From the NCBI GenBank assembly GCA_018971415.1, contig JAGXAW010000003.1, forward strand, positions 22,997 through 86,996: a stretch of 64,000 nucleotides of DNA, in the 5' to 3' direction. The stretch comes from Betaproteobacteria bacterium (GTDB lineage: Bacteria; Pseudomonadota; Gammaproteobacteria; Burkholderiales; Ferrovaceae). The translations under genes were made by a program, and so were the position numbers. The notes under the pieces were generated by a model. It worked only from the letters and a program-made list of their open reading frames with translations, was not told where the DNA came from and did no database searches. This document shows positions 13,161 to 25,651 of the stretch, one piece after another; position 1 is the first letter of the stretch; the number at the start of each line of letters is the position of its first letter.

Positions 13161-14915
13161 CTACATGGTTAAGGGAGCACTAACGCCTAATAATTTTAAA
13201 CCATCTTTGAGCACCATTGAGATCGCTAAAATCAGTGCCAAGCGAGCGCGACAAAGGGACTCATCCTCCACTAAAAACTGTTGCGAGTTATAGTAGCTAT
13301 GAAGCTCTGAGGCCAGTGCCTTAAGATAAAAAGCCAAGGTATGCGGCGCGTAATCCTTAGCTGCTGCACCGATGATATCAGGATAATCCTCAATTAATTG
13401 CATCAAGTTAAATTCATGATCAAGGTTAAGTAGACTAAGATCGCTTTTTACTAAGCTATCTGTGTCTCCTGCCCATTTACTGAGCACGCTATGGATTCTG
13501 GCGTGGGCGTATTGAATGTAATAGACTGGATTATCATTACTGCGGGATTTAGCCAAATCAAGGTCAAAATCAAGATGCTGGTCTGATTTACGCAGGATAT
13601 AAAAGAGTCTTGCGGCATCATTACCCACTTCCTCGCGCAGCTCTCTTAAGGTCACAAACTGCGCCTTACGGGTGGACATTTGTACCTTCTCGCCGCCACG
13701 AAAAAGACTAACAAACTGGACAAGTGGTACCGTTAAGCGTTCAGTGTTGTAGCCCAAGGCGCTTAAGGCTGCCTTGACGCGTGGAATATAACCATGATGG
13801 TCAGCACCCCACACATCAACGATAACATCAAAGCCCCGTTCAAATTTATTGGCGTGGTAAGCAATATCAGAGGCAAAGTAGGTATAAATGCCATTCTCGC
13901 GTTGTACGACGCGATCCTTTTCATCACCAAAAGCGGTGGATTTAAACCACAGGGCGCCATCTTGACGATAGAGGTAGCCCTTTTGATCAAGCTCCTCAAC
14001 CACCTTTTTAACCGCGCCAGAGTGAAATAGCGAAGCCTCAGAAAACCACTCATCAAAGCTTACCCCAAAGGCCTGTAAATCCTCCTGACAGTCTTTAAGT
14101 TGTAGCGCTAAAACCTGTTGATGAAGTGATTCATAATGCTCTTTTAGTAAGAATTTGGCTCTGGCAATCAGGGCATCCATGTATTTTTCGACTGCCTCCT
14201 CAGGGCCGTCCTCCTCTGGCGCATCAAGATGAAGTAGCACAAACTCATCAGCATGATAGAGGGTGTCTTTCCACTTATCTTTAATGAGTTTGGCCATATC
14301 CATCACATACTCACCCTGATAGCCGTTACTGGGCAAGGCAATTTTAGAGCCAAAGAGAGCGAGATAACGCAGCCAAGTGGACAGCGTTAAAATATCCATT
14401 TGGCGACCAGCATCGTTGACGTAGTATTCTTTACTGACCTTAAAGCCGGCCTTTTGCAAAATATTGGCAAGCGAGTCGCCAAAGGAGGCACCCCGTCCAT
14501 GACCCACATGAAGTGGCCCCGTGGGGTTACTTGAAACAAACTCAATTAACAGTTTTCTATCATGGCCTAGCGTTGTGTTACCCCAAGCGTCCTTGTGCTT
14601 TAGCACCTCTTGAATAACCTGTTGTTTGGCGCTTGATTTAACAAAAACATTAATAAAACCAGGACCTGCGATGTCACAGCGTTCAATTAAATGGTTTTCT
14701 GGCAGGGCAGCAATAATTTTATTGGCCACCTCTCGTGGCGGTAATTTGAGGGATTTTGCCAGTTGCAAAGCGCCGTTATAGGCGTAATCACCATGACTAC
14801 TTTGTTTAGGGCGCTCAAGGGTGCTCACAATCCTCTCGCTTGGCGCCACAGTGTGCATGGCTTGGTGAAACAAAGAATTGAGTTGCGTTAACAGTGGTAG
14901 CGATGGAGTGTTCAT
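13161..14915 (-). CDS. argS: Arginyl-tRNA synthetase
   Basis: EFVSSNPTGPLHVGHGRGASFGD (HIGH-like motif), VQMSTRKAQFVTLREL. Confidence 0.97.
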   Translation of the reverse strand: MNTPSLPLLTQLNSLFHQAMHTVAPSERIVSTLERPKQSSHGDYAYNGALQLAKSLKLPPREVANKIIAALPENHLIERCDIAGPGFINVFVKSSAKQQVIQEVLKHKDAWGNTTLGHDRKLLIEFVSSNPTGPLHVGHGRGASFGDSLANILQKAGFKVSKEYYVNDAGRQMDILTLSTWLRYLALFGSKIALPSNGYQGEYVMDMAKLIKDKWKDTLYHADEFVLLHLDAPEEDGPEEAVEKYMDALIARAKFLLKEHYESLHQQVLALQLKDCQEDLQAFGVSFDEWFSEASLFHSGAVKKVVEELDQKGYLYRQDGALWFKSTAFGDEKDRVVQRENGIYTYFASDIAYHANKFERGFDVIVDVWGADHHGYIPRVKAALSALGYNTERLTVPLVQFVSLFRGGEKVQMSTRKAQFVTLRELREEVGNDAARLFYILRKSDQHLDFDLDLAKSRSNDNPVYYIQYAHARIHSVLSKWAGDTDSLVKSDLSLLNLDHEFNLMQLIEDYPDIIGAAAKDYAPHTLAFYLKALASELHSYYNSQQFLVEDESLCRARLALILAISMVLKDGLKLLGVSAPLTM

Positions 14916-14966
14916 AACTTAAATAACAGTGAGTGAATAGTGCATTATAAAGGGTAAAGTTAACGC

Positions 14967-16946
14967 TCAACAATCGATTGGGTCCACATCGATCACCCAG
15001 TTTACCCCAGAGGGTGAGAGGGGATACAACTCTGTGCTCCAAAGACTTAGTGCCTGCTGCAAGTGAGATCTTGAGGAGGACTGGATGAGAAGCTGTAAAC
15101 GGTGTTTATGGCCCACCTTAGCGAGGGTGGGGGCAATCACATCAAAAAGGGTTAAGTGCTCTGCATGAAGCGCCTTGAGGGAGTGTTTAGCAGAATGCAT
15201 AAAACTTTGCAGCGTGGAAAGTTGGGTGGAACTTGCCCTTAAAATTGCCTGGTAACAAAAGGGTGGAAAACCAATGAGACGGCGTTCATTGATTTCATTT
15301 TCAGCAAAACGTTGATAGTCGTGTTCAATGAGCGCCTGAAAAAGAGGATGCTGCGGAAAGGCGGTTTCAATAAATACTTCTCCTTGATCAGCGCCACGAC
15401 CGGCTCGCCCGGAGGCTTGAAGTAATTGTGTAAATAAGCGCTCACTTGCTCTAAAGTCGCTACTGTATAGGGCACTATCAACGTTAACAGCGGCAACCAT
15501 GGTTAGTTTGGGAAAATCATGGCCCTTAATTAAAATCTGTGTTCCCACCAGAATGTCCACCTGTCCCTGACTAATTTCTTGAATCTGTGTGGCCCATTCA
15601 CGGCTTTTTAAGCTATCACTGTCAATTCGAAGAATACGGGCATCTGGAAAGCGCTGTTGTAAAAATTCTTCAATTTTTTGTGTTCCCTCACCGAGGGTAG
15701 TGAGGTCATGACTCTTGCAATGCCGGCAGTATTGATCTAAGGGACGCTGATAATCGCAGTGATGACAACGCAGCTGGCGTTGTCGACGATGAACCACAAG
15801 GCGAGTTTGGCAGTGCTCACAGGTGGCAAGCCACTGACATTGGTTACAGATCAACACCGGCGCAAAGCCGCGACGGTTGATAAAGACCATGGATTGCTGA
15901 GCTTTATCTAATCGCTCACCAATAGCATGAATCAGCCTATCACTGACTGGCTTTGATTCCTCTTGCGAGGCTTTTATTAAGTGTATGGCAGGCAGCGTTG
16001 CACCAGGATGAGCACGCTCCAAGAGGTGAATATGTTGATAGCGTTGTTGTTTAGCGTTCCACCAACTCTCTAGTGAGGGTGAGGCTGAGCCTAACACAAC
16101 GGGAATTTTTTTATTTTGTCCACGCACTAAAGCCAAGTCTCTGGCGTTATAGCGCATCCCTTCAGCTTGTTTGTAAGAACTGTCGTGTTCCTCATCGACG
16201 ACAATAAGACCCAGTTGCTCTAAGGGAGCAAAAATAGACAGGCGCGTTCCTAAAACAATATCGACCTTACCCTCAGCAATTTCTATCCAGCGCTGGGCAC
16301 GCTCCTTATCCCCTAATGCACTGTGTAAACTGACCATGGAAGCCTGAGGAAAACGCGCCTGAAAACGCTGCTCCACAAGGGGGGTCAGATTGATTTCAGG
16401 CACCATGATTAACACTTTTTTACCGCGCTGTAAGGTTCTTTCTACAAGCTCTAAATACACCTCAGTTTTACCGCTACCGGTAATGCCCTGTAATAGCCAA
16501 GCCTTAAATTCATTATGTTTTTGATCAATACTCTCCACAGCAGAGCGTTGTGCTGGGTTTAAAGGCGGTGCGCTTAAGGGCTTAACTGCAATTGCTTTAC
16601 TGCGCTTTTTAGGAGGCTGCCAGCCGGCAGTTTTTTTAAGAGCGGGCGGCAGCGCATGCATGATCACGGGCCCTAAGGGGTAATGGTAGTATTGGCTGGT
16701 AAAGCGCAATAACTGAAGAACTTCGTCAGTGATAGGGGGAACATCGCGCCACAGTTGAATGGCTTGTTTAATTTTTTGAGGAGGAACTTGAGTGTTCTCT
16801 TTCACTGCCACCACAATGCCGACTTTTTCATCACGGCCAAAGGGGACCACAACCCGTAAGCCAATGTCTTCCAAGGTGGCCTCATCACACTGATAATCAA
16901 AGAGTGTATTAAGTGGCAGATCAAGAGCAACTTCAATGAAAGTCAT
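14967..16946 (-). CDS. priA: Primosomal protein N' (replication restart helicase PriA)
   Basis: LLQGITGSGKTEVYLEL, VDEEHDSSYKQ, zinc-binding CNQCQW..CEHCQT..CHHC..CRHC. Confidence 0.97.
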   Translation of the reverse strand: MTFIEVALDLPLNTLFDYQCDEATLEDIGLRVVVPFGRDEKVGIVVAVKENTQVPPQKIKQAIQLWRDVPPITDEVLQLLRFTSQYYHYPLGPVIMHALPPALKKTAGWQPPKKRSKAIAVKPLSAPPLNPAQRSAVESIDQKHNEFKAWLLQGITGSGKTEVYLELVERTLQRGKKVLIMVPEINLTPLVEQRFQARFPQASMVSLHSALGDKERAQRWIEIAEGKVDIVLGTRLSIFAPLEQLGLIVVDEEHDSSYKQAEGMRYNARDLALVRGQNKKIPVVLGSASPSLESWWNAKQQRYQHIHLLERAHPGATLPAIHLIKASQEESKPVSDRLIHAIGERLDKAQQSMVFINRRGFAPVLICNQCQWLATCEHCQTRLVVHRRQRQLRCHHCDYQRPLDQYCRHCKSHDLTTLGEGTQKIEEFLQQRFPDARILRIDSDSLKSREWATQIQEISQGQVDILVGTQILIKGHDFPKLTMVAAVNVDSALYSSDFRASERLFTQLLQASGRAGRGADQGEVFIETAFPQHPLFQALIEHDYQRFAENEINERRLIGFPPFCYQAILRASSTQLSTLQSFMHSAKHSLKALHAEHLTLFDVIAPTLAKVGHKHRLQLLIQSSSRSHLQQALSLWSTELYPLSPSGVNWVIDVDPIDC

Positions 16947-16970
16947 GACTTAATGGCCGCTCGCCTTACC

Positions 16971-17154
16971 TGTGGATAAGTTTGTGAATAACTTAGTAAA
17001 AGCCTTGTAATGTAACAGATTCTTTCACTTTTATGATTCGTCAAGTACTTTCGTAATAAAATTTTATTTATAAAAAACAAGTACTTACAAAAAAGTTCAT
17101 TTAGGCGCCTGATTTATAACGCATTATTTTTTTACGCCTTGTTATTGTGCATAA
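16971..17154. promoter_or_regulatory. Cluster of three DnaA boxes (TGTGNATAA) around AT-rich DNA in the priA/hemE intergenic region
   Basis: TGTGGATAA at 16971-16979, TGTGAATAA at 16983-16991, TGTGCATAA at 17146-17154, all same orientation; AT-rich stretch in between. Confidence 0.55.
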
Positions 17155-17176
17155 ATAGACGTCTATGCCTTCTTTT

Positions 17177-18241
17177 TTAGCTCTTTTTATGTATGCGTCT
17201 ACTCACGTTATGTACCGCATCCACCAAGATGCCCACATGTTCAGGATTGGTAAAGCGTGAGATACCATGACCTAAATTAAACACATGGCCAGGATGAGGG
17301 CCGTAGGAGGTGAGGATACGTTCCACTTCGTTTTCAATGGCTTCAGGTGAGCCAAAGAGAACTGAAGGGTCCATATTGCCCTGCAGTGCGACTTTTTCAC
17401 CTACCCGAGCTTTGGCATCACTCAGTTCAATCGTCCAATCTAACCCCACAGCATCAAAGCCTATCTCAGCAATACTCTCAAGCCATAGACCGCCACCTTT
17501 GGTGAAAACGATATTAGGGACTCTTCGGCCATCGGCCTGTTTGGTTAACCCTTCAGCGATGCGGCGCAAATAAGCTAAGGAGAAAGCCTGATAAGCAGGG
17601 GTCGATAGTGTCCCACCCCAGGTATCAAAGACCATGACAGCTTGGGCTCCCGCGGCAATCTGGGCATTGAGGTAGAGAATAACTGACTCGGTGGTCACCT
17701 CTAAAATCTGATGCAACAAATCAGGGCGGCGATAGAGCATGCCTTTGATGTGTCTAAAGTCCTCCGAACCCCCGCCCTCAACCATATAACAGGCCAGGGT
17801 AAAGGGACTACCAGAAAAACCAATTAAAGGCACACTGCCAGAGAGTGAACGCTTGATTTGACTCACTGCATTCATCACATAACTTAAATGAGTATCAGGA
17901 TCAGGCACTGAAAGGTTTCTTACCTCCCACTCATCTCGGAGAGGACGCTCTAATTTGGGCCCTTCGCCTTCAGCAAAATAAAGACCAAGACCCATGGCAT
18001 CAGGAATGGTGAGAATATCTGAAAATAAAATCGCCGCATCAAGGGGGTAACGCGCCAAGGGCTGCAACGTCACCTCTGTGGCCAAATCAGGATTTTTACA
18101 CAAATCCAGAAAGCTACCTGCACGAGCGCGCGTGGCATTGTATTCAGGTAAATAACGCCCCGCTTGGCGCATAATCCACAGGGGCGTGTAGTCAGTGCTT
18201 TGGCGAAGTAAAGCTCTTAGAAACGTATCATTATGTAGCAT
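17177..18241 (-). CDS. hemE: Uroporphyrinogen decarboxylase
   Basis: [42 protein letters not shown]. Confidence 0.97.
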   Translation of the reverse strand: MLHNDTFLRALLRQSTDYTPLWIMRQAGRYLPEYNATRARAGSFLDLCKNPDLATEVTLQPLARYPLDAAILFSDILTIPDAMGLGLYFAEGEGPKLERPLRDEWEVRNLSVPDPDTHLSYVMNAVSQIKRSLSGSVPLIGFSGSPFTLACYMVEGGGSEDFRHIKGMLYRRPDLLHQILEVTTESVILYLNAQIAAGAQAVMVFDTWGGTLSTPAYQAFSLAYLRRIAEGLTKQADGRRVPNIVFTKGGGLWLESIAEIGFDAVGLDWTIELSDAKARVGEKVALQGNMDPSVLFGSPEAIENEVERILTSYGPHPGHVFNLGHGISRFTNPEHVGILVDAVHNVSRRIHKKS

Positions 18242-18248
18242 AGTATCC

Positions 18249-19685
18249 TTAACGTGGCAGTACCGATGAACCCATTAGATATTCATCCACTGCTCTAGCC
18301 GCCTGACGGCCCTCACGAATGGCCCAGACCACTAAGGATTGACCACGTCTCATGTCCCCGGCAGCAAATACTTTATCAAGGTTGGTTTTGTAGTTGTCGG
18401 TGGAGGCAGCAATGTTGCCACGACCATCAAGGCCTACGCCTAGACTCTTCAACAGGCCCTCATGCACAGGGTGAACATACCCCATGGCCAACAACACCAA
18501 ATCCGCTTTGACTTCAAATTCTGAACCAGGGATTTCTTTCATGACCATCTGACCTTGTTCATTCTTTTGCCAATCAAGACGCACCGCGAGGAGTTTCTCA
18601 ACTTTACCGTTACTACCTAAAAAGGCCTTGGTGGCCACACTCCAATCCCTTTGACAGCCTTCCTCTTGCGAACTTGAGGTTCTGAGTTTCATGGGATAGT
18701 TAGGCCATACCAAGGGTTTATTTTCTTTTTCAGGAGGACGAGGCATTAACTCAAACTGAGTGACAGAGAGTGCTCCTTGACGAATCGAGGTCCCCACGCA
18801 GTCTGAACCCGTGTCGCCACCACCAATCACCACCACATGTTTACCGGTGGCCAAAATATTGTTCTCAACACTGTCACCTGCGTTACGTTTATTTTGTTGC
18901 GGCAAGAAGGACATAGCAAAGTGAACACCATTGAGTTCACGTCCTGGTACCTCAAGATCACGGGGATGCTCAGAGCCGCCCGTTAATACCACGGCATCAA
19001 AATCTTTCATCAGTGTGTCGGTGGCAAGAGTGACACCAACATGCACATTGGTTTTAAAGGTAACACCCTCAGCTTGCATTTGCGTCACACGACGGTCAAT
19101 TAAATGTTTTTCCATTTTAAAATCAGGAATACCATAGCGCAGTAAGCCACCAATGCGATCATTTTTTTCAAATACAGTCACATCATGACCCACACGAGCG
19201 AGCTGCTGGGCAGCGGCAAGGCCTGAGGGGCCTGAACCCACGACGGCCACTTTTTTACCGGTTTTTTGCGCAGGAACTTGGGGGGTTACCCAACCTTGTT
19301 CCCAACCATGATCAATAATGGTGTGCTCAATATTCTTAATGGTCACCGCATCATTATTAATGTTTAAGACACAGGCCGCTTCACAGGGGGCTGGACAAAT
19401 GCGACCAGTGAACTCAGGGAAATTATTGGTTGAGTGGAGCGTCTCTAGTGCGCTTTTCCACTGACCTTTATAAACCAAGTCGTTCCAGTCAGGAATGATG
19501 TTGTTAACAGGGCATCCTGTCTGACAAAAGGGAATTCCGCAGTCCATACAGCGGGCCCCTTGAGTGCTAACTGACTCTAGCGACAAAGGAATAGTGAATT
19601 CAGAAAAACTTTTAACGCGTTGTTCAGGTGGGATAGCACTTTGATCTTGACGTGCTATCTCCATAAATCCAGTAATTTTACCCAT
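18249..19685 (-). CDS. gltD: Glutamate synthase small subunit
   Basis: [53 protein letters not shown]. Confidence 0.97.
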   Translation of the reverse strand: MGKITGFMEIARQDQSAIPPEQRVKSFSEFTIPLSLESVSTQGARCMDCGIPFCQTGCPVNNIIPDWNDLVYKGQWKSALETLHSTNNFPEFTGRICPAPCEAACVLNINNDAVTIKNIEHTIIDHGWEQGWVTPQVPAQKTGKKVAVVGSGPSGLAAAQQLARVGHDVTVFEKNDRIGGLLRYGIPDFKMEKHLIDRRVTQMQAEGVTFKTNVHVGVTLATDTLMKDFDAVVLTGGSEHPRDLEVPGRELNGVHFAMSFLPQQNKRNAGDSVENNILATGKHVVVIGGGDTGSDCVGTSIRQGALSVTQFELMPRPPEKENKPLVWPNYPMKLRTSSSQEEGCQRDWSVATKAFLGSNGKVEKLLAVRLDWQKNEQGQMVMKEIPGSEFEVKADLVLLAMGYVHPVHEGLLKSLGVGLDGRGNIAASTDNYKTNLDKVFAAGDMRRGQSLVVWAIREGRQAARAVDEYLMGSSVLPR

Positions 19686-22600
19686 GTTGTGTCACCTTAT
19701 TATCAAGATGTTGTTCACGTGCCAGTTCAATTAAGGCGCGACGGTATTCCATCGGCATCACTTTAACAAAACGCGGCAGATACTCGTTCCAATTGGCCAG
19801 AATGGTTTTTGCTCGCTCACTGTTCGTGTAGTGCGCATGTTTTTCGATTAAGCTTCTGAGTAACTCCACGTCGGGTTTACCCAGGTGATTGACCTTTACT
19901 CGTCCGTGACTATCAAGGTTACCTCGGCTTTCATCCAGCGCATTGTCCTCTGCAGGAATAGGCTCTAACTCAACCATAGCAAGGTTACAACGTTTTTCAA
20001 AATCACCGGCTTCATCCAGCACATAAGCCACGCCCCCGCTCATGCCCGCCGCAAAATTGCGACCAGCTTCACCTAATACCACAACGGTGCCGCCTGTCAT
20101 GTATTCGCAACCGTGATCGCCAACGCCTTCCACAACGGCCGTGGCTCCAGAGTTTCTAACTGCAAAACGCTCACCGGCGACACCGCGGAAGTAGCACTCC
20201 CCTGCGATGGCCCCATAGAGTACTGTATTGCCTACAATAATGTTTTCCTCTGGCTTGATCGGGCAAATGGGGTCAGGATAGATCACAATGCGACCACCAC
20301 AAAGACCTTTACCCACATAGTCATTGGCTTCACCCACTAACTCAAAGCTAATACCCTTAGCGAGGAATGCCCCAAAACTCTGCCCTGCAGTGCCTTTTGC
20401 TTTAACAACAATGGTGTCCTCAGGCAAACCTTGATGACCATAACGCTTAGCCACCTCACCGGAGAGCATGGCGCCCACGGTACGGTTGAGGTTACGCACT
20501 TCAGTAGTAATGGTGACTGCCTCAGCTTTTTCTAAGGCTGCTTTGGCACCGGCGATAAGTTGATGATCTAACGCCGCTTCAAGTCCATGGTCTTGTCTTT
20601 CTTTCCATGAACGGGCCACTTCTTTAGGCATGGCAGGCTGATGGAAGATTCTCGAGAAATCAAGTCCCTTGGCCTTCCAGTGCTCAATGCCTTTTTTCAT
20701 GTCCAGCATGTCAACACGTCCAACCATCTCATCGAAGGTTCTAAATCCCATTTGCGCCATATATTCGCGGACTTCCTCAGCCACAAAGAAGAAGTAGTTA
20801 ATGACGTGTTCAGGTTGCCCCGTAAATTTCTTAATCAGTTCAGGGTCTTGGGTGGCAACGCCCACAGGGCAAGTGTTAAGGTGGCATTTTCTCATCATAA
20901 TGCAGCCTTCAACCACTAAAGGCGCCGTGGCAAAACCAAATTCATCAGCGCCAAGGAGGGCTGCTACCACCACATCACGACCGGTTTTCATTTGTCCGTC
21001 CGCCTGCACACAAATGCGACCCCGTAGTTTATTCAACACCAGGGTTTGCTGAGTTTCAGCAAGACCTAACTCCCAGGGCGATCCGGCGTATTTAATGGAG
21101 GACAAGGGAGAGGCTCCGGTTCCACCATCGTGACCTGAAATCGTCACATGATCAGCATGAGCTTTAGAGACCCCAGCTGCCACGGTACCAACACCCACTT
21201 CAGAGACCAATTTAACGCTGACACGGGCTTGAGGATTAACGTTCTTCAAGTCATGAATTAGCTGAGCCAGATCTTCAATGGAGTAAATGTCATGGTGTGG
21301 GGGAGGGGAGATTAACCCAACGCCTGGTACTGAATGACGAAGTTTACCGATGTATTGGCTGACTTTGTGACCAGGCAATTGTCCTCCTTCACCTGGTTTT
21401 GCCCCTTGGGCCATTTTAATTTGTATATCGTCGGCATTGACTAAGTATTCCGCAGTCACTCCAAAGCGTCCTGAGGCCACCTGTTTGATGGCTGAGCGCA
21501 TGGAGTCGCCATTGGCCATGGGTTTAAAGCGCATAGGGTCTTCGCCGCCCTCCCCAGTATTGGATTTACCACCAATACGGTTCATGGCGATAGCGAGTGT
21601 ACTGTGCGCCTCATGGGAAATAGATCCCAAGGACATGGCCCCTGTGGCAAAGCGCTTAACAATGGACTGCGCACTTTCCACCTCCGCCAAAGGAACTGGC
21701 TGAGGGGCTGATTTAATGGCAAAGAGTCCACGCAAAGTCATCAGTTTTTCTGATTGATCATTAATGACTTTAGCGTATTCACGATAGGTGTTGTAGCTGC
21801 CAGTTTTAGTGGCAAGCTGGAGTTTAGAAATGCTCTCAGGCGTCCACATGTGGGCTTCACCGCGGATACGGTAGGCGTATTCACCGCCGGTATCAAGCGC
21901 TCCGGCGTAAAGTGGTGAGCTTGAGTAGGCAAGGTGATGCAATCTAAATACTTCCTCAGCCACTTCAGGTAAACCAATCCCTTCAATTTTGGTGGCGGTC
22001 CCCGTGAAGTAGCGCTGGACGAACTGACTGTTGAGCCCTACCGCTTCAAAGATTTGTGCACCCATATAGGACTGATAGGTGGAAATACCCATCTTGGACA
22101 TGACTTTTAATAAGCCCTTGGAGATGGCTTTAATGTAACGTTTATGGGCCTCTTTAAGGGATAAGTCCTGCGGCAACAAATCACCTAAGTGATCAATGGT
22201 CTCAAAGGCCAGGTAAGGATGCACCGCTTCTGCGCCATAACCTGCGAGTAAAGCAAAGTGATGCACTTCACGGGCTGAACCTGTTTCTACCACAAGACCG
22301 GTATTGGTTCTTAAACCTTGTTTAATCAAGTGATGATGTACCGCTGAAGTGGCTAAGAGACCAGGAATGGCCACATGATGTTGATCTACGCCACGGTCAG
22401 AGAGAATCAGTACGTTAATGCCTTCTTTAACAGCCTGCTCAGCTTTCGCGCATAGCGCTTCCACAGCTTTTTCTATGCCCTGTTTGCCCTCAGCGATGGG
22501 GAAATTAATGGATAACACTTGGGCTTTGAATTGGTTGCTGGTGTATTGATCAATCTGTCTTAACTTGTTCATGTCATCGATTGACAGAATCGGCTGTGAC

Positions 22601-24318
22601 ACTTCAAGTCTGGCTTGCGGCTCTTTGCTGTGTAACCCAAGTAGATTAGGACGTGGGCCAATAAAGGAGACGAGCGACATGACCAACTCTTCACGAATAG
22701 GATCGATAGGAGGGTTAGTCACCTGGGCAAAGAGCTGACGGAAATACTGATATAAGGATTTCGGACGGTTAGAGAGAACAGCCAATGGGGTGTCATCACC
22801 CATGGAGCCCACTGCCTCTTGACCGGTAGTGGCCATGGGGACCATCAGAAACTTAAGCTCTTCCTGGGTCACCCCAAAGGCCTGCTGACGATCCAATAGC
22901 GTTGAGGATTCTTCAGCGATTGTTGCTTTAGATACTGGGAGTTCCTCTAAACGTGTTTGGGTTTTAAGGAGCCATTCACGGTAGGGTTCAGCACTTGCCA
23001 ATTGTTTTTTTAGTTCAGCATCACTAACAATACGCCCCTGTTCCATATCGATCAGTAGCATTTTGCCGGGCTGTAAGCGCCATTTTTTAATGATTTTTTC
23101 CTGTGGAATAGGCAGTACACCCATTTCAGAAGCCATCAATACCAAATCATCACTGGTTTGTAAGTAGCGCGCAGGACGAAGTCCATTACGGTCCAAGGTG
23201 GCACCGATTTGACGCCCGTCGGTGAAAGCTACCGCTGCAGGACCATCCCATGGCTCCATTAAGGCCGCATGGTATTCATAGTAAGCACGGCGCTCTTCAT
23301 CCATTAAGGGGTTACCTGCCCAAGCCTCAGGAATGAGAAGAGTCATGGCTTGGATTAAGGGATAGCCGCCAGCCACCAATAATTCTAAAGCGTTATCAAA
23401 ACTGGCTGAGTCAGATTGGCCCTCATCAATTAATGGCCAGATACTTTTTAAATCCTCTCCCAACAAAACAGATTCCATGGCCGCACGACGGGCCGCCATC
23501 CAGTTAACGTTGCCGCGAAGGGTGTTAATCTCACCGTTATGGGCAATCATTCTAAAGGGATGCGCTAAATCCCATGTAGGAAAGGTGTTGGTAGAAAACC
23601 GTTGATGAACCAAAGCTAAAGCAGAAACCATTTCTGGGTCTTTTAAATCAAGATAGTAAGTGCCCACTTGATCGGCTAACAACATGCCTTTATAGATAAT
23701 GGTTTTTGAGGATAAGGAGGGCACGTAAAATTCTTTACGGTCAATGCCTAAGGCAATGACTTTATGTTCACTGCGTTTTCTGGCTACAAATAGCTTACGT
23801 TCAAAGGCATTTTGGTCAGGGCAGTTATCACCTTGAGCCACAAAAATTTGTTTAATGACGGGTTCTACTACCTTAACGCTTTCCCCCAAGCCTTGATTGT
23901 TGGTTGGCACAACGCGCCAGCCCAACACTTTTTGTCCTGCTTCGGTCAAGGAGTTGGCAAGAATCTCTTCACACTGCAAACGCTTTTGCTCATCTTGAGG
24001 TAAAAAGACCATGCCCACGGCATAGTGGTTAATGGCCGGTAAAGTCATATTAAGAGTAGAGGTGACCTTACGTAAAAACGCATCGGGGAGTTGAATTAAA
24101 ATCCCTGCGCCATCGCCGGCAAGAGGATCTGCGCCTGTTGCACCACGGTGAGTAAGATGCTCAAGAATTTGTAAGCCCTGTTGAACAATACTGTGACTCT
24201 TCTGTCCCTTAATGTGAGCCACAAAGCCCACACCGCAAGCATCGTGTTCGTTAACGGGATCATAAAGACCTTGTTCAGACGGAATATAAGGATGGTTCAC
24301 TCGAATAACCTCTACCAA
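19678..24318 (-). CDS. gltB: Glutamate synthase (NADPH) large subunit
   Basis: 1546 aa; N-terminal [13 protein letters not shown] Ntn nucleophile, [29 protein letters not shown]. Confidence 0.97.
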   Translation of the reverse strand: MVEVIRVNHPYIPSEQGLYDPVNEHDACGVGFVAHIKGQKSHSIVQQGLQILEHLTHRGATGADPLAGDGAGILIQLPDAFLRKVTSTLNMTLPAINHYAVGMVFLPQDEQKRLQCEEILANSLTEAGQKVLGWRVVPTNNQGLGESVKVVEPVIKQIFVAQGDNCPDQNAFERKLFVARKRSEHKVIALGIDRKEFYVPSLSSKTIIYKGMLLADQVGTYYLDLKDPEMVSALALVHQRFSTNTFPTWDLAHPFRMIAHNGEINTLRGNVNWMAARRAAMESVLLGEDLKSIWPLIDEGQSDSASFDNALELLVAGGYPLIQAMTLLIPEAWAGNPLMDEERRAYYEYHAALMEPWDGPAAVAFTDGRQIGATLDRNGLRPARYLQTSDDLVLMASEMGVLPIPQEKIIKKWRLQPGKMLLIDMEQGRIVSDAELKKQLASAEPYREWLLKTQTRLEELPVSKATIAEESSTLLDRQQAFGVTQEELKFLMVPMATTGQEAVGSMGDDTPLAVLSNRPKSLYQYFRQLFAQVTNPPIDPIREELVMSLVSFIGPRPNLLGLHSKEPQARLEVSQPILSIDDMNKLRQIDQYTSNQFKAQVLSINFPIAEGKQGIEKAVEALCAKAEQAVKEGINVLILSDRGVDQHHVAIPGLLATSAVHHHLIKQGLRTNTGLVVETGSAREVHHFALLAGYGAEAVHPYLAFETIDHLGDLLPQDLSLKEAHKRYIKAISKGLLKVMSKMGISTYQSYMGAQIFEAVGLNSQFVQRYFTGTATKIEGIGLPEVAEEVFRLHHLAYSSSPLYAGALDTGGEYAYRIRGEAHMWTPESISKLQLATKTGSYNTYREYAKVINDQSEKLMTLRGLFAIKSAPQPVPLAEVESAQSIVKRFATGAMSLGSISHEAHSTLAIAMNRIGGKSNTGEGGEDPMRFKPMANGDSMRSAIKQVASGRFGVTAEYLVNADDIQIKMAQGAKPGEGGQLPGHKVSQYIGKLRHSVPGVGLISPPPHHDIYSIEDLAQLIHDLKNVNPQARVSVKLVSEVGVGTVAAGVSKAHADHVTISGHDGGTGASPLSSIKYAGSPWELGLAETQQTLVLNKLRGRICVQADGQMKTGRDVVVAALLGADEFGFATAPLVVEGCIMMRKCHLNTCPVGVATQDPELIKKFTGQPEHVINYFFFVAEEVREYMAQMGFRTFDEMVGRVDMLDMKKGIEHWKAKGLDFSRIFHQPAMPKEVARSWKERQDHGLEAALDHQLIAGAKAALEKAEAVTITTEVRNLNRTVGAMLSGEVAKRYGHQGLPEDTIVVKAKGTAGQSFGAFLAKGISFELVGEANDYVGKGLCGGRIVIYPDPICPIKPEENIIVGNTVLYGAIAGECYFRGVAGERFAVRNSGATAVVEGVGDHGCEYMTGGTVVVLGEAGRNFAAGMSGGVAYVLDEAGDFEKRCNLAMVELEPIPAEDNALDESRGNLDSHGRVKVNHLGKPDVELLRSLIEKHAHYTNSERAKTILANWNEYLPRFVKVMPMEYRRALIELAREQHLDNKVTQHG

Positions 24319-24532
24319 TCAATAATGTACTAATTGTTATAAACGGCCAAAAATAAGGCTAACTTAACCCAGACAGCTCTTTTTCACCTAAGTTGCAGGG
24401 GCAAAGGTTGAGTAGCTTAGCATTTAGCTAAGATTTCATACCGGGCATAGGATGATACAGCCATCTTGCATTGAGAGCAACCTTTTTTCAGCCCAAAACG
24501 CTGACAAGGTAAGGCTAAAACCCCTACCCAAT

Positions 24533-25651
24533 TTACACGGGAAGTTGGGTGGCTGAGCCGATGAAGGGGCTTGAACCGCGACTCAGTAACTGGCGGATAA
24601 TGTCCTCCGGAATATCCTGACAAAGCATCGCTTGACCTAAGGACTTAAGCACCACGTAACGGATCTTACCTGCCTCAACTTTTTTATCACTGCTCATTAG
24701 GCTCAAATAGCGATCCACGCCAAGGTCAGGAGCAAGATGAGGTAACTGCAAAGCCTGAGATAGATTAATCACGCGCTGTAAATCAGATGAACTGATTAAA
24801 CCTAGCCGTTGTGATAGGGCGCTTGCTATCAACATGCCAGCCGCCACTGCTTCACCATGGAGCCACGTACCATAGCCCATACCAGTTTCAATAGCATGAC
24901 CAAAGGTATGGCCAAAGTTCAGTAACGCCCTGATCCCTGTGGTTTCATATTCATCTTCCGCCACAACCTGAGCCTTGTTTTGGCAGGAGCGATAAATCGC
25001 CTCAGTTAATATAGCAGGATCGCGTTGGTTAAGTTGTAAAGTATGCTCCTCTAACCAACTCATAAAGGTAACATCGCGAATAAAACCATATTTGATCACT
25101 TCAGCCAAACCTGCGCGGTACTCCCTATCTGGTAGGGTGGTGAGTGTATCCGTATCAGCCAACACCAAGCGTGGTTGATGAAAGGCGCCAATTAAGTTTT
25201 TTCCTAAATCATGATTGATGCCGGTTTTGCCTCCCACCGAGGAGTCAACTTGAGAGAGGAGTGTGGTTGGAATTTGAATGAATGATACGCCACGCAAGAA
25301 AGTGGCTGCTGCAAACCCCGTTAAATCACCAATCACCCCGCCCCCTAAAGCAATCACTGTTGAGCGTCGTTCAAAGCGTGCTTCCACCAAGGCATCCACA
25401 ATCCGCTGGTAAGAGAAAAAATTCTTGTGAACTTCACCGTCAGGCAAGATACATTCATGAACATCAAGTTGACCATTCATGAGCGTCTTCTTAAGCGAAG
25501 ACAAATATAAAGGCGCTACTTTGTCATTACTGACAATCATCACCTGTTGACCCTGGAGGTGAGGTTTAATCAAAGAAAAATCCTGCATTAAGCCACTGCC
25601 AATATGGATCGGGTAAGCCCGACCAAATAAATCAACGCTGAGTGTTTTCAT
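24533..25651 (-). CDS. aroB: 3-dehydroquinate synthase
   Basis: ALGGGVIGDLTGFAAATFLRGVSFIQIPTTLLSQVDSSVGGKTGIN. Confidence 0.97.
   Translation of the reverse strand: MKTLSVDLFGRAYPIHIGSGLMQDFSLIKPHLQGQQVMIVSNDKVAPLYLSSLKKTLMNGQLDVHECILPDGEVHKNFFSYQRIVDALVEARFERRSTVIALGGGVIGDLTGFAAATFLRGVSFIQIPTTLLSQVDSSVGGKTGINHDLGKNLIGAFHQPRLVLADTDTLTTLPDREYRAGLAEVIKYGFIRDVTFMSWLEEHTLQLNQRDPAILTEAIYRSCQNKAQVVAEDEYETTGIRALLNFGHTFGHAIETGMGYGTWLHGEAVAAGMLIASALSQRLGLISSSDLQRVINLSQALQLPHLAPDLGVDRYLSLMSSDKKVEAGKIRYVVLKSLGQAMLCQDIPEDIIRQLLSRGSSPFIGSATQLPV

Noticed and set aside
13763-14056. Alternative-frame ORFs inside argS, and similar shadow ORFs inside gltB, gap, pgk, msbA, atpD and others
   Set aside because: All overlap strong housekeeping genes in other frames and have no recognisable motifs
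24417-24623. 68-aa minus-strand ORF extending past the aroB 3' end (…QRFGLKKGCSQCKMAVSSYARYEILAKC)
   Set aside because: Half of it overlaps aroB in another frame; the remaining segment is too short to support as a gene or remnant
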